25,440 bases of DNA from GCA-2698665 sp038101125 (GTDB lineage Bacteria; Pseudomonadota; Gammaproteobacteria; GCA-002705445; GCA-002716945), in NCBI GenBank assembly GCA_038101125.1, contig JAYNVZ010000015.1, forward strand, positions 1-25,440, given 5' to 3'. Under the pieces are notes generated by a model. The model saw only the letters and a program-made list of their open reading frames with translations, did no database searches and was not told the origin of the DNA. Below are positions 1 to 8,157 of the stretch, piece by piece; the stretch's first letter is position 1; each line of letters starts with the position of its first letter. Position numbers and translations under genes: made by a program.

Positions 1-669
1 GGACATAAAAGAAGCTATAGAATAATTGATTTTAAGCGTGACAAGGATAATATTGCAGCTAAAGTTGAAAGACTTGAGTATGATCCAAACCGAAATGCTA
101 ACATTGCTCTTCTTTTGTACATTGATGGAGAAAGAAGATACATAATTGCCCCTAAAAACTTAAAAGCAGGCGATTCTGTCATGTCTGGGAAAGATTCTGA
201 CATATCTGTTGGAAACTCTCTTCCTATGGAAAATATACCAGTAGGAACACAAGTACACTGTATAGAAATGAAGCCAGGTAAAGGTGCGCAAATAGCTAGA
301 AGCGCTGGCACAGTAGCACAAATTGCTGCGATAGATGGAGATTATGTAACTGTAAAACTAAGATCTGGAGAAATGAGAAAGATATTCTCAAAATGTAAAG
401 CCACTATAGGTGAAGTTGGAAACAGTGAGTATAGTTTACAATCTCATGGAAAAGCCGGAGCTAAAAGATGGTTAGGCGTAAGACCAACAGTTCGTGGTGT
501 AGCCATGAACCCTATTGATCACCCACATGGTGGTGGAGAAGGAAAAACTTCTGGTGGCAGACACCCAGTTTCTCCTTGGGGAACTCCGACAAAAGGATAC
601 AAGACAAGATCTAATAAAAGAACAAACAACATGATAGTTAGAAGAAGATCTAACAAGAAAAGGAAATAA
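1..669 (+). CDS. rplB: 50S ribosomal protein L2, 5'-truncated by the window edge
   Basis: The open frame runs from base 1 to the TAA at 667-669 and gives 222 residues. About 50 N-terminal residues lie outside the window (the family is usually about 272-275 long). L2 binds 23S rRNA near the peptidyl transferase centre and is needed for subunit association. The visible part matches bacterial L2 throughout: YRIIDFKRDK, VERLEYDPNRNANIAL, GERRYIIAPK, the MNPIDHPHGGGEG motif encoded at about 505-543 that holds the conserved functional histidine, and a basic tail ending KTRSNKRT...RRRSNKKRK. It is followed two bases later by rpsS, the usual S10-operon order. An ATG at 115 is internal and is not the start. 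Confidence 0.98.
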   Translation, partial: GHKRSYRIIDFKRDKDNIAAKVERLEYDPNRNANIALLLYIDGERRYIIAPKNLKAGDSVMSGKDSDISVGNSLPMENIPVGTQVHCIEMKPGKGAQIARSAGTVAQIAAIDGDYVTVKLRSGEMRKIFSKCKATIGEVGNSEYSLQSHGKAGAKRWLGVRPTVRGVAMNPIDHPHGGGEGKTSGGRHPVSPWGTPTKGYKTRSNKRTNNMIVRRRSNKKRK

Positions 670-671
670 GC

Positions 672-950
672 ATGACAAGATCACTTAAAAAAGGGCCTTT
701 TATAGATTATCACTTACAGTCAAAAGTTGATAACGCTGTTGAGAATAATGATAAAAAACCTATAAAGACATGGTCTAGAAGATCTGTTATATCACCTGAT
801 ATGGTCGGGTTGACTATAGGTGTACATAATGGGAAACAACATGTACCAGTGTATGTGAGTGAGAATATGGTAGGTCACAAATTAGGCGAATTTTCACCTA
901 CAAGAGTTTTTAAAGGACATTCTGGAGATAGAAAAGCTAAGGCTAAATAG
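672..950 (+). CDS. rpsS: 30S ribosomal protein S19
   Basis: This 92-residue protein is the normal length for S19, which sits in the head of the small subunit with S13 and contacts the A-site finger of 23S rRNA. The sequence opens MTRSLKKGPFIDYHL and contains KTWSRRSVISPDMVGLTI, HVPVYVSENMVGHKLGEF and SPTRVFKGHSGDRKAK, all typical of the family. The ATG lies two bases after the rplB stop, and no strong Shine-Dalgarno sequence is visible, so translation is probably coupled to rplB. It is followed six bases later by rplV. Confidence 0.98.
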   Translation: MTRSLKKGPFIDYHLQSKVDNAVENNDKKPIKTWSRRSVISPDMVGLTIGVHNGKQHVPVYVSENMVGHKLGEFSPTRVFKGHSGDRKAKAK

Positions 951-956
951 ATAATT

Positions 957-1298
957 ATGGATACTCGTGCAATTTTAAAATACCAAAGAATATCTGCTCA
1001 AAAATGCAGGTTGGTGGCAAATGCTATAAGAGGCTTGAAGGTTGAAAAAGCTCTTGAATTTTTGCAATTTAATAACAAGAAAGCTTCTGGCTTGATACTA
1101 AAAGTTTTAGAGTCAGCAGTAGCTAATGCAGAAAATAATAATTCTCAAGATATTGATGATTTAATGGTGAAAAATATATTAATAGATGAAGGACCAACAG
1201 GTAAGAGACATATGCCAAGAGCACGTGGAAGAGTAAATGAAATTTTAAAAAGAAGCAGTCATATTACAGTTATTGTTTCTGATGGAAAAGAGGTTTAG
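957..1298 (+). CDS. rplV: 50S ribosomal protein L22
   Basis: At 113 residues this is typical for L22, an early assembly protein whose extended beta-hairpin lines the peptide exit tunnel. The N-terminal part (ILKYQRISAQKCRLVANAIRGL) and the hairpin region near the C-terminus (DEGPTGKRHMPRARGR then EILKRSSHITVIVSD) are well conserved. The hairpin has no obvious insertion or deletion of the kind linked to macrolide resistance, although single changes cannot be judged by eye. The gene lies between rpsS and rpsC, with two bases before rpsC. Confidence 0.98.
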   Translation: MDTRAILKYQRISAQKCRLVANAIRGLKVEKALEFLQFNNKKASGLILKVLESAVANAENNNSQDIDDLMVKNILIDEGPTGKRHMPRARGRVNEILKRSSHITVIVSDGKEV

Positions 1299-1300
1299 AT

Positions 1301-1990
1301 ATGGGACAGAAAGTACACCCAACAGGTATACGGTTAGGCATTTCTACTGATTGGAATTCAAAGTGGTATGCTAACGCCAAAGAGTTTCCTAAATTCTTAA
1401 TGGAAGACATTAAGGTTAGAGATTATCTGCGCAAAGAGTTAAAACAAGCATCAGTAAGTAGAATATTAATAGAGCGCCCAACGAAAGAAGCTGTTGTCTC
1501 TGTATTTTCTTCAAGACCAGGCATAGTGATAGGAAAAAAAGGTGAAGATATAGAAAAATATAGAAGTCAAATTTCTAAAATAATAGGTTTGCCGATGAAT
1601 AAAATAAAGCTAAATGTTGTAGAAATTAGAAAACCAGAATTAGACTCACAATTAGTATCAGAGGGTATTGCTCAACAATTAGAAAGAAGAATTATGTATA
1701 GAAGGGCTATGAAAAGAGCTGTTACAAACACAATGAGATTAGGTGCGTTAGGGATAAAAGTTAATGTAGCTGGAAGATTAAATGGAGCAGAGATTGCTAG
1801 AAGTGAATGGTACAGAGAGGGGAGAGTTCCTTTACATACATTAAAAGCAAATATAGATTATGGATTTTCAGAAGCTTTAACGACTTATGGAATCATAGGT
1901 ATCAAAGTTTGGATTTATCATGCGGAAGAGAATACTGATGATAAAACAAATGACAAAAAGATTTCTAAAAAAGATAATAGTGGTAAATAA
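1301..1990 (+). CDS. rpsC: 30S ribosomal protein S3
   Basis: This 229-residue S3 forms part of the mRNA entry channel on the 30S head. It starts MGQKVHPTGIRLGI and has a type II KH domain at about residues 39-107 with the GxxG loop at 78-81 (IGKKGEDIEKY). The C-terminal domain carries QLERRIMYRRAMKRA and GRLNGAEIARSEWYREGRVPL. The last 20 or so residues are a low-complexity Asp/Lys/Asn tail, which varies freely in this family. The ATG is two bases after the rplV stop. Confidence 0.98.
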   Translation: MGQKVHPTGIRLGISTDWNSKWYANAKEFPKFLMEDIKVRDYLRKELKQASVSRILIERPTKEAVVSVFSSRPGIVIGKKGEDIEKYRSQISKIIGLPMNKIKLNVVEIRKPELDSQLVSEGIAQQLERRIMYRRAMKRAVTNTMRLGALGIKVNVAGRLNGAEIARSEWYREGRVPLHTLKANIDYGFSEALTTYGIIGIKVWIYHAEENTDDKTNDKKISKKDNSGK

Positions 1991-1992
1991 AA

Positions 1993-2406
1993 ATGTTACA
2001 ACCAAAAAAGACTAAATATAGAAAGCAACAAAAAGGCAAATTAAGAGGATTTGCTACATCAGGTGCTAAGGTTAGTTTTGGCGAGTTTGGTCTTAAAGCA
2101 ACTACTAGAGGTAGAGTAACTGCTAGACAAATTGAGGCGGCCAGGAGAGCTATGACAAGACACATTAAACGTGGCGGTAAAGTATGGATAAGGATTTTTC
2201 CTGATGTGCCTATCACAAAAAAACCCGTCGAAGTAAGAATGGGCAAAGGAAAAGGTAATGTTGAATATTGGGTAGCTAAAATACAACCAGGAAAAGTATT
2301 ATATGAAATGGAAGGAGTTTCAGAAGAAGTCGCAAGAGAAGCTTTTAGACTTGCGGCAGCTAAGTTACCAATAATAACTACATTTGTTACAAGGGCTATA
2401 ATGTGA
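1993..2406 (+). CDS. rplP: 50S ribosomal protein L16
   Basis: The product has 137 residues, one more than E. coli L16. L16 organises the A-site tRNA elbow region of the large subunit. The conserved stretches are MLQPKKTKYRKQQKGK, the ARQIEAARRAMTRHIKR segment, and VWIRIFPDVPITKKP followed by EVRMGKGKGNVEYWVA. The TGA stop at 2404-2406 shares its last base with the preferred ATG of rpmC (TGATG), which indicates translational coupling. Confidence 0.98.
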   Translation: MLQPKKTKYRKQQKGKLRGFATSGAKVSFGEFGLKATTRGRVTARQIEAARRAMTRHIKRGGKVWIRIFPDVPITKKPVEVRMGKGKGNVEYWVAKIQPGKVLYEMEGVSEEVAREAFRLAAAKLPIITTFVTRAIM

Positions 2407-2603
2407 TGAATATTGAAGAATACAGAAAAAAAAATAATGATGAGCTTAAACAAGAGTTAAATAAACTTGTTAAAGAACGTTTTAATTTAAGAATCCAAAG
2501 AGGATCTGGATTAAATCCTAAACCTCACTTGTTTTCTATAAACAAAAAAAATATAGCAAGAATTAAAACAATATTAAATGAGAAAAAAATAGATGGAAAA
2601 TAA
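2406..2603 (+). CDS. rpmC: 50S ribosomal protein L29
   Basis: L29 is a small two-helix protein next to L23 at the tunnel exit, where trigger factor and SRP dock. With the ATG at 2406 the product has 65 residues, beginning MNIEEYRKKNNDELKQEL; the usual length is 60-70. A GTG at 2403 would add one residue, but the ATG overlapping the rplP TGA by one base is the more natural start. The core LVKERFNLRIQRGSG is the family signature. The gene overlaps the start of rpsQ by 11 bases. Confidence 0.96.
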   Translation: MNIEEYRKKNNDELKQELNKLVKERFNLRIQRGSGLNPKPHLFSINKKNIARIKTILNEKKIDGK

Positions 2604-2835
2604 AAAAGTTAAAACAATATTAGCAAAAGTACTTAGTAATAAAATGGATAAGTCTGCAACTGTTATTGTTGAAAGGCAAATTAAGCATCCAGTTAACGGT
2701 AAGTTTATTAAAAGAACAAGCAAGTATCATATTCATGATGAAAATAATGAATGTGAAGTAGGCCAACAGGTTAAAATACAACAATGTAGACCAATATCAA
2801 AAACAAAATTTTGGTCTTTATTTAAGGAAGAATAG
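2593..2835 (+). CDS. rpsQ: 30S ribosomal protein S17
   Basis: This 80-residue OB-fold protein is a primary binder of 16S rRNA and is close to the usual 82-87 residues. Conserved parts are VLSNKMDKSATVIVERQ, KHPVNGKFIKRTSKYHIHDE and the C-terminal CRPISKTKFWSLF. The ATG lies inside the end of rpmC (11-base overlap), so the two are probably coupled. It is the last gene of the classical S10 operon. No terminator or clear promoter separates it from rplN, so S10 and spc are probably read through. Confidence 0.97.
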   Translation: MENKKVKTILAKVLSNKMDKSATVIVERQIKHPVNGKFIKRTSKYHIHDENNECEVGQQVKIQQCRPISKTKFWSLFKEE

Positions 2836-2841
2836 TAAAAA

Positions 2842-3210
2842 ATGATACAAATGCAAACTACATTACAGTCAGCAGATAATAGCGGAGCAAAGAAATTGAT
2901 GTGCATTAAAGTCCTCGGCGGTTCACATAGAAGGTTTGCAACTATTGGGGATGTTATTAAAGTAGCTATAAAAGATGCGATGCCAAAAGGTAAAGTCAAA
3001 AAGGGTGAAGTTTACAATGCTGTGATAGTAAGAACAAAAAAAGGAATTAGAAGGCCTGATGGTTCTGCGATTCGATTCGATAGCAATGCCGTTGTCTTAT
3101 TGGATAATAAGCTTGAGCCACTAGGAACGAGAATATTTGGCCCTGTGACAAGAGAGTTAAGAGCATTAACATTTATGAAGATAATATCATTAGCACCAGA
3201 GGTATTATAG
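2842..3210 (+). CDS. rplN: 50S ribosomal protein L14
   Basis: This 122-residue protein is the expected length for L14, which forms part of the subunit interface (bridges B5/B8) and binds the silencing factor RsfS. It begins MIQMQTTLQSADNSGAKK and contains the signature KVLGGSHRRFATIGDVIKVAIKD (residues about 24-46) and GTRIFGPVTRELR. In E. coli this gene opens the spc operon. Here it follows rpsQ by six bases, so no separate spc promoter can be placed in the gap. Confidence 0.98.
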   Translation: MIQMQTTLQSADNSGAKKLMCIKVLGGSHRRFATIGDVIKVAIKDAMPKGKVKKGEVYNAVIVRTKKGIRRPDGSAIRFDSNAVVLLDNKLEPLGTRIFGPVTRELRALTFMKIISLAPEVL

Positions 3211-3219
3211 AGAGAGATT

Positions 3220-3537
3220 ATGAAAAAGTTAAAGAAAGGAGACTCAATAATTGTTATTGCAGGCAAAGATAAAGGTAAGAAAGGTGAGGTTTTGAAAGTA
3301 GTTGAACCCGATAAACTAATTATATCCAATATCAATCTTGCAAAGAAACATGTTAAGGGTAATCCGAATAAAGGTGAAAGTGGTGGCATCATAGAGAAAG
3401 AAATGCCAATGCATATATCAAATGTAATGATTTTAAACCCCATTTCTAAAAAAGGTGACCGTGTTGGTTTCAAGAACCTAGAGGATGGGAAAAAAGTTAG
3501 AGTATATAAATCTAATAAAGAGGTTATAGATATTTAG
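3220..3537 (+). CDS. rplX: 50S ribosomal protein L24
   Basis: The product has 105 residues, like other bacterial L24 proteins, which start 50S assembly and sit near the tunnel exit. The N-terminal KOW motif is clear (GDSIIVIAGKDKGKKGEVLK, about residues 7-26), followed by NLAKKHVKGNPNKGESGGII and HISNVMILNP. A purine-rich GAGAGAGA at 3210-3217 is the likely ribosome binding site, one of the clearer ones in this cluster. One base separates its stop from the rplE ATG. Confidence 0.97.
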   Translation: MKKLKKGDSIIVIAGKDKGKKGEVLKVVEPDKLIISNINLAKKHVKGNPNKGESGGIIEKEMPMHISNVMILNPISKKGDRVGFKNLEDGKKVRVYKSNKEVIDI

Positions 3538-3538
3538 T

Positions 3539-4075
3539 ATGAATACATATAATGAATATTATCGAGAAAATGTAGTGCCTGCGCTAATGGATGCTCTAAA
3601 AGTGAAGTCACCCATGGAGGTTCCTAGGTTGCAAAAAATCACTTTAAATATGGGACTAGGGTCAGCTGTTAGCGATAAGAAAGTATTAGAATCTGCTCAG
3701 GCAGAGCTATCACAAATTACTGGGCAAAAAGCAGTATTAACATATGCAAAAAAATCAATTGCTAATTTTAAGTTAAGAGAAGGTATGCCCATTGGTTGCA
3801 AAGTAACTCTTAGAAAAGAAAAGATGTATGATTTTTTTGAAAAATTAATAAAAATATCATTACCAAGAACAAGAGATTTTAGAGGATTAAATCCAAACTC
3901 TTTCGATGGAAGAGGTAATTATACTCTTGGTGTTAAAGAGCATATAATTTTCCCGGAGATTGATTTTGATACAATTGACAAGATCAAAGGGCTTGATATC
4001 ACTATAACAACGAGTGCAAAAAATAATCAGGAGGCAATGGAATTATTTAAACAATTTAATTTTCCATTTAAATAA
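3539..4075 (+). CDS. rplE: 50S ribosomal protein L5
   Basis: L5 binds 5S rRNA and contacts the P-site tRNA. The 178-residue product is full length (E. coli has 179). Recognised segments are VPRLQKITLNMGLG (about residues 28-41), LTYAKKSIANFKLREGMPIG, and SLPRTRDFRGLNPNSFDGRG followed by NYTLGVKEHIIFPEID. The ATG follows the rplX stop by a single base. In E. coli the S8 repressor binds mRNA around the rplE start; I could not recognise that structure here by eye. Confidence 0.98.
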   Translation: MNTYNEYYRENVVPALMDALKVKSPMEVPRLQKITLNMGLGSAVSDKKVLESAQAELSQITGQKAVLTYAKKSIANFKLREGMPIGCKVTLRKEKMYDFFEKLIKISLPRTRDFRGLNPNSFDGRGNYTLGVKEHIIFPEIDFDTIDKIKGLDITITTSAKNNQEAMELFKQFNFPFK

Positions 4076-4077
4076 AT

Positions 4078-4383
4078 ATGGCTAAACTATCAATAATTCA
4101 GAGAGAAAAAAAACGTGAAACATTGGTTTTAAAATATGCTCAAAAGAGACAGAGTATAAAAGATAAATTAAAAAATCCTGGACTAGACATGGATGAGTTA
4201 ATGTTATTAAGAAAGCAACTTCAGAAGCTTCCACTCAATTCAGCGCCCAATAGATTGAGAAATAGGTGTTCATTAACTGGGAGACCTAGGGGCGTGTATA
4301 GAAAGTTTGGTCTTGGAAGATCTAAGTTGAGAAAAGCAGCTATGAGGGGAGATATTCCTGGTTTAACGAAAGCAAGTTGGTAA
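4078..4383 (+). CDS. rpsN: 30S ribosomal protein S14, zinc-free long form
   Basis: The product has 101 residues, the same as E. coli S14, and belongs to the long form without the CxxC zinc-binding pairs found in the short (about 61-residue) version. S14 is in the 30S head with S3 and S10. The C-terminal half carries the family signature: RNRCSLTGRPRGVYRKFGLGR and AAMRGDIPGLTKASW. It starts two bases after rplE and is followed six bases later by rpsH. Confidence 0.98.
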   Translation: MAKLSIIQREKKRETLVLKYAQKRQSIKDKLKNPGLDMDELMLLRKQLQKLPLNSAPNRLRNRCSLTGRPRGVYRKFGLGRSKLRKAAMRGDIPGLTKASW

Positions 4384-4389
4384 AAAATT

Positions 4390-4782
4390 ATGAGCATGAG
4401 TGATACAATAGCAGATTTATTAACAAGGATAAGAAATGCCCAAAGAGCTAATAAATCTTCGGTGCTTATACCTTTTTCAAAAATGAAACATTCTATATGT
4501 AAGGTACTAGAGGAAGAAGGATATATCGAGTCTACGGAAATAGTAGGAGATGTTAAAAAAGACCTTATGGTTATGCTTAAATATTATGAAGGCAAGCCTG
4601 TTATAGAAAACATAGACCGTGTCAGTAAACCTGGATTAAGAATCTTCAAATCATCTAAAGAAGTGCCAACAGTGAAAAATGGTCTTGGTATTTGTATTGT
4701 ATCTACATCTCATGGTGTTATGACTGATAAGAAAGCTAGAGAAAATAACTATGGAGGAGAGATAATTTGTTTTGTCTCATAA
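4390..4782 (+). CDS. rpsH: 30S ribosomal protein S8
   Basis: This 130-residue protein is exactly the usual length. S8 binds the central domain of 16S rRNA and in enterobacteria also represses the spc operon. The N-terminus MSMSDTIADLLTRIRNAQ agrees with the E. coli MSM... start, which favours ATG 4390 over the in-frame ATG at 4396. The C-terminus has SKPGLRIF, GLGICIVSTSHGVMTDKKA and GGEIICFVS. Whether it autoregulates here cannot be told from the sequence. Confidence 0.98.
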   Translation: MSMSDTIADLLTRIRNAQRANKSSVLIPFSKMKHSICKVLEEEGYIESTEIVGDVKKDLMVMLKYYEGKPVIENIDRVSKPGLRIFKSSKEVPTVKNGLGICIVSTSHGVMTDKKARENNYGGEIICFVS

Positions 4783-4792
4783 GTAATTAAAA

Positions 4793-5320
4793 ATGTCTAA
4801 AATTGCAAGAAAACCTATAGCTATACCTGAGGGAATTAAGTTCTCAATGAATGCCAATATGATTGATATTGAAGGGCCAATGGGTAAATTATCATTTACT
4901 AAACATGAAAATATTTCTATAGATCAGGAAGAAGGATCAATTTTGGTAAAAACAAATAATGAAGAGCAAGTAGCGCTCTCAGGAACAACCAGAGCATTAT
5001 TATTCAACATGATTCATGGTGTATCCAAAGGTTGGGTCAAAAAACTTAAAATGATAGGTGTCGGATACAGAGCTAAAGCAGATGCTAAAAATCTAGAGAT
5101 AAATGTAGGTTTCTCTCATCCAGTAAAATACCCTATTCCTGAAGGATTAAAAATTGAGACTCCAGCTCAAACAGAGATAGTTATAACAGGAATTGATAAA
5201 CAAAAAGTAGGTCAAGCGGCAGCTGAAATAAGATCATATAGACCACCTGAACCTTATAAAGGCAAAGGACTAAGATATGAAGATGAGATAGTAATTAAAA
5301 AAGAGGCTAAAAAGAAATGA
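4793..5320 (+). CDS. rplF: 50S ribosomal protein L6
   Basis: L6 binds the sarcin-ricin loop region near the factor-binding site. The 175-residue product has the two repeated alpha/beta domains of the family (about residues 1-80 and 81-175) and the signature near the C-terminus: RSYRPPEPYKGKGLRYEDE and then a basic KKEAKKK end. The TGA stop overlaps the ATG of rplR as ATGA at 5317-5320, so the two genes are translationally coupled. Confidence 0.98.
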   Translation: MSKIARKPIAIPEGIKFSMNANMIDIEGPMGKLSFTKHENISIDQEEGSILVKTNNEEQVALSGTTRALLFNMIHGVSKGWVKKLKMIGVGYRAKADAKNLEINVGFSHPVKYPIPEGLKIETPAQTEIVITGIDKQKVGQAAAEIRSYRPPEPYKGKGLRYEDEIVIKKEAKKK

Positions 5321-5682
5321 TCCGAGTAAATCGAGATAGAAAAAATACGCGTTTAAGACGTGCAAAAAAAACAAGAATGAGAATTAGCGAATCTAATGCT
5401 CATAGATTGAGCGTCTATAGATCTGTTAAACATATCTACTTACAGTTATTAAATTCAAATGGAAGTAAAGTTTTAACAACAATATCTACTAATCAAAAAG
5501 ATGTTAGAAAAACAGCACCATCCAATAATATTGAATCATCAAAAGTAATTGGTAAGTTGATGGCAGATTATATTAAAAAAGAAAAAATTGAAAAAGTTGC
5601 CTTTGATAGGTCAGGTTATAAATATCATGGAAAGATTAAAGCATTAGCTGATTCTATTCGTGAAAATGGAGTAAAAATATAA
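5317..5682 (+). CDS. rplR: 50S ribosomal protein L18
   Basis: L18 binds 5S rRNA together with L5 in the central protuberance. At 121 residues it is slightly longer than the 117 of E. coli. The basic N-terminus (NRDRKNTRLRRAKKTRMRI), the HRLSVYRSVKHIYLQLL strand-helix and the C-terminal FDRSGYKYHGKIKALADSIRE are diagnostic. It overlaps rplF by four bases and shares one base with the rpsE start (TAATG at 5680-5684). Confidence 0.97.
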   Translation: MIRVNRDRKNTRLRRAKKTRMRISESNAHRLSVYRSVKHIYLQLLNSNGSKVLTTISTNQKDVRKTAPSNNIESSKVIGKLMADYIKKEKIEKVAFDRSGYKYHGKIKALADSIRENGVKI

Positions 5683-6173
5683 TGGCATATGATGATAAGA
5701 AGTCAGATTATATAGAAAAACTTGTCTCTGTGAACCGTACAGCTAAGGTTGTAAAAGGTGGCAGACAATTTGGTTTCACAGCCCTTACAGTTGTCGGCGA
5801 TGGTAATGGGCGTGTGGGATATGGATATGGAAAAGCCAAAGAAGTTCCTATTGCCATTCAAAAAGCTATGGAAAAGGCAAAAAAGAGCATGATATCTGTT
5901 GCTCTTAAAAATGGCACCCTTCATCATACAGTTACCCACGCTCATGGATCAGCAAAAGTATATATGCAGCCAGCGGGTGAAGGTACTGGTGTTATTGCTG
6001 GTGGTGCAATGAGAGCGGTATTTGAAGCGACTGGCATTCATAATGTATTGGCAAAAAGTATTGGCTCTACAAACCCAATTAATGTTGTTAAAGCAACTGT
6101 AAAAGGATTAGAGTCAATGTTTTATCCAGCTTATGTAGCTGCTAAACGTGGTAAGAAAACAAGCGAGTTATAA
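5682..6173 (+). CDS. rpsE: 30S ribosomal protein S5
   Basis: S5 acts in translational accuracy and mRNA unwinding at the entry channel. The 163-residue product shows the N-terminal dsRBD-like domain with VNRTAKVVKGGRQFGFTALT and VGDGNGRVGYGYGKAKEVP (about residues 17-57), and the C-terminal domain with GTGVIAGGAMRAVFEATGI and KSIGSTNPINVVKAT. The ATG overlaps the rplR stop by one base. The ATG of rpmD lies one base after its stop. Confidence 0.98.
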   Translation: MAYDDKKSDYIEKLVSVNRTAKVVKGGRQFGFTALTVVGDGNGRVGYGYGKAKEVPIAIQKAMEKAKKSMISVALKNGTLHHTVTHAHGSAKVYMQPAGEGTGVIAGGAMRAVFEATGIHNVLAKSIGSTNPINVVKATVKGLESMFYPAYVAAKRGKKTSEL

Positions 6174-6174
6174 T

Positions 6175-6366
6175 ATGGTTAAGAAAGACAACAAAACTAT
6201 AATAGTTAAGCAAACCAAGAGTTTGATTGGAAGCACTAAGAAGCAAATATCTTCAATGAAAGGTCTTGGTTTAAGAAGAATAAATCATACTGTATCTCTT
6301 ATGGACACGCCAGAAATAAGAGGCATGATAAAAGTTGTACGCCATATGGTTGAAGTTAGTAATTAA
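6175..6366 (+). CDS. rpmD: 50S ribosomal protein L30
   Basis: With the ATG at 6175 the product has 63 residues, near the usual 58-62. An in-frame upstream start at 6148 would lie inside rpsE and add nine unrelated residues, so it is rejected. The protein has the L30 core SLIGSTKKQISSMKGLGLRRINHTV (residues about 14-38) followed by DTPEIRGMIKVVRHMVEV. Its place between rpsE and rplO is the standard spc order. Confidence 0.96.
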   Translation: MVKKDNKTIIVKQTKSLIGSTKKQISSMKGLGLRRINHTVSLMDTPEIRGMIKVVRHMVEVSN

Positions 6367-6377
6367 AAGGTAAAAAA

Positions 6378-6797
6378 ATGAGTAGTTTATTAAATGAATT
6401 AAAACCTAATGCTGCAAGTAAATCCAATAAGAAAAGAGTTGGAAGGGGTATTGCCTCTGGAACTGGCAAAACATGTGGTCGAGGACATAAAGGTCAAAAA
6501 TCAAGAACTGGTGGTACGATTCAGGTTGGTTTTGAAGGTGGGCAAATGCCGTTACAAAGAAGGTTACCTAAAGTAGGGTTCAGCTCTAGGGTAAATAATT
6601 TTTCAACAGAAATAAAATATGATCGTCTTGAAAAAGTCACAGAAGACGAAATCACTATAGAATTGTTAAAGAAATATAAATTAATTAAAACAAAAATTAA
6701 AAAAGTGAAAGTCATTGGCCCTTGTACCATCAAGAGCAAAAAAGTCTTAAAAAATATAACTTGTACTAAATCAGTTACAGAGTATTTAAAGAAATAG
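6378..6797 (+). CDS. rplO: 50S ribosomal protein L15
   Basis: L15 is a late assembly protein of the large subunit. The 139-residue product has the extended Gly/Arg/Lys-rich N-terminus typical of the family (KKRVGRGIASGTGKTCGRGHKGQKSRTGG, at about residues 18-46), then FEGGQMPLQRRLPKVGF. The C-terminal domain is Lys-rich and only loosely conserved, as is usual in AT-rich genomes. An AAAGGT at 6366-6371 upstream of the ATG may serve as ribosome binding site. secY begins six bases after its stop. Confidence 0.97.
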   Translation: MSSLLNELKPNAASKSNKKRVGRGIASGTGKTCGRGHKGQKSRTGGTIQVGFEGGQMPLQRRLPKVGFSSRVNNFSTEIKYDRLEKVTEDEITIELLKKYKLIKTKIKKVKVIGPCTIKSKKVLKNITCTKSVTEYLKK

Positions 6798-6803
6798 AGA
6801 ATT

Positions 6804-8153
6804 ATGTCAAGAGCAGGTAATAATATATCAGGTGGTTTAGGTGGTCTAACAAAATCCACCGAATTGAGGCAACGAATATTTTTCGTAGTATTTGCTTTGA
6901 TAATTTTTAGATTAGGTAGTTTTATTACTTTACCTGGTATAGATCCCTCTGTAATGAAATTCTTATTTGAGCAACAAAGAGGAAGTATTCTTGATATGTT
7001 CAATATGTTTTCGGGCGGCTCTCTAGAGAGAATGTCTATTTTTGCACTAGGTGTCATGCCTTATATTTCTGCATCTATAATTATACAAATGATGACTCAT
7101 GTTTATTCGCCTCTCATTCAATTGAGAAAAGAGGGTGAGCGTGGAAGAAAAAAAATTACTAAATACACACGGTATTTCACTTTAATCTTAGCATTCATGC
7201 AATCACTTGGTGTAGCTAATGCTCTCCAAAACCAAAATTCATCATCAACAACATTAGTGCTAGATCCAGGTTTTACATTCTTAGCAATAGGTGTAATAAC
7301 GCTTGTTACAGGTACTATGTTTTTAGTGTGGCTTGGTGAACAAATTACTGAAAGAGGAATAGGAAATGGAATTTCAATTTTAATTTTTGCAGGAATTGTT
7401 GCAGGTCTGCCATCTGCTATTGGCAACACAATTGATTTAGCAAGAAATGGGGAACTACAAGGATTTACTGTAATTCTTATATTCTTGTTAGTTATCTTGA
7501 TAACAGCTTTTGTGATTTTTATTGAAAGAGGACAAAGGAAAATTCCGATTAACTATGCTAGAAAGATGCAAGGAAGAAAAATGTATGCAGCACAGAGTTC
7601 ACACTTGCCATTAAAAATAAATATGGCTGGCGTTATACCGCCAATATTTGCCTCTGCTATAATTCTTTTCCCAGCAACTATTGCTAGTTGGAGCGGAACT
7701 GGCGGCGAACCCGGTTTAGTACAGAATATTGCATTATCGCTATCACCAGGTCAGCCTTTATATATCTTGCTTTATTCATTTGCTATAATATTTTTCTGTT
7801 ATTTTTATACTGCTTTAGTTTTTAATGCTAGAGAGACAGCAGATAATCTTAAAAAGACTGGAGCATTTATCCCTGGTATCAGACCTGGAGATCAAACGGC
7901 TCAGTATATTGATGATATAACTACAAAATTAACAACAATCGGAGCTATTTACATAACTGCAGTTTGTTTGCTACCAGAATTCTTGATCCTTTACTTTAAT
8001 GTACCATTCTATTTTGGTGGAACATCATTATTGATCGTTGTAATTGTAGTAATGGATTTAATGGCACAAATACAATCTCATCTGCTTTCTCATCAGTATG
8101 AAGGTATGATGAAAAAGGCTAATTTAAAGGGTATAGGCGGGGGAATGAGGTAA
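6804..8153 (+). CDS. secY: Preprotein translocase subunit SecY
   Basis: SecY is the channel of the Sec translocon in the inner membrane and works with SecE, SecG and SecA. The 449-residue protein (E. coli 443) has about ten hydrophobic segments. Recognised parts are ELRQRIFFVVFALIIFRLG in TM1, the plug/TM2 region ending FALGVMPYISASIIIQ, GERGRKKITKYTRY in a cytoplasmic loop, GIGNGISILIFAGIV, and the long loop NYARKMQGRK followed by SHLPLKINMAGVIPPIFASA. It ends with a short Gly-rich tail. Its position after rplO and before rpmJ is the usual gammaproteobacterial one. Confidence 0.98.
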   Translation: MSRAGNNISGGLGGLTKSTELRQRIFFVVFALIIFRLGSFITLPGIDPSVMKFLFEQQRGSILDMFNMFSGGSLERMSIFALGVMPYISASIIIQMMTHVYSPLIQLRKEGERGRKKITKYTRYFTLILAFMQSLGVANALQNQNSSSTTLVLDPGFTFLAIGVITLVTGTMFLVWLGEQITERGIGNGISILIFAGIVAGLPSAIGNTIDLARNGELQGFTVILIFLLVILITAFVIFIERGQRKIPINYARKMQGRKMYAAQSSHLPLKINMAGVIPPIFASAIILFPATIASWSGTGGEPGLVQNIALSLSPGQPLYILLYSFAIIFFCYFYTALVFNARETADNLKKTGAFIPGIRPGDQTAQYIDDITTKLTTIGAIYITAVCLLPEFLILYFNVPFYFGGTSLLIVVIVVMDLMAQIQSHLLSHQYEGMMKKANLKGIGGGMR

Positions 8154-8157
8154 TATT

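Noticed and set aside
1965..2453. A 162-residue open frame on the minus strand opposite rplP/rpmC
   Set aside because: It is a mirror of strongly conserved ribosomal genes in AT-rich DNA, has no recognisable domain and no ribosome binding site.
3530..3590. Possible S8 repressor-binding mRNA structure at the rplE start
   Set aside because: I looked for a stem like that of E. coli spc mRNA and could not pair the arms convincingly by eye; a covariance search would be needed.
6148..6174. Upstream start extending rpmD by nine residues
   Set aside because: It lies within rpsE, adds residues not found in L30, and ATG 6175 follows the rpsE stop directly.
6521..7057. A 178-residue minus-strand frame across rplO and secY
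   Set aside because: It lies opposite two certain genes and its composition reflects their codons. The same holds for the minus-strand frame at 3012-3473.
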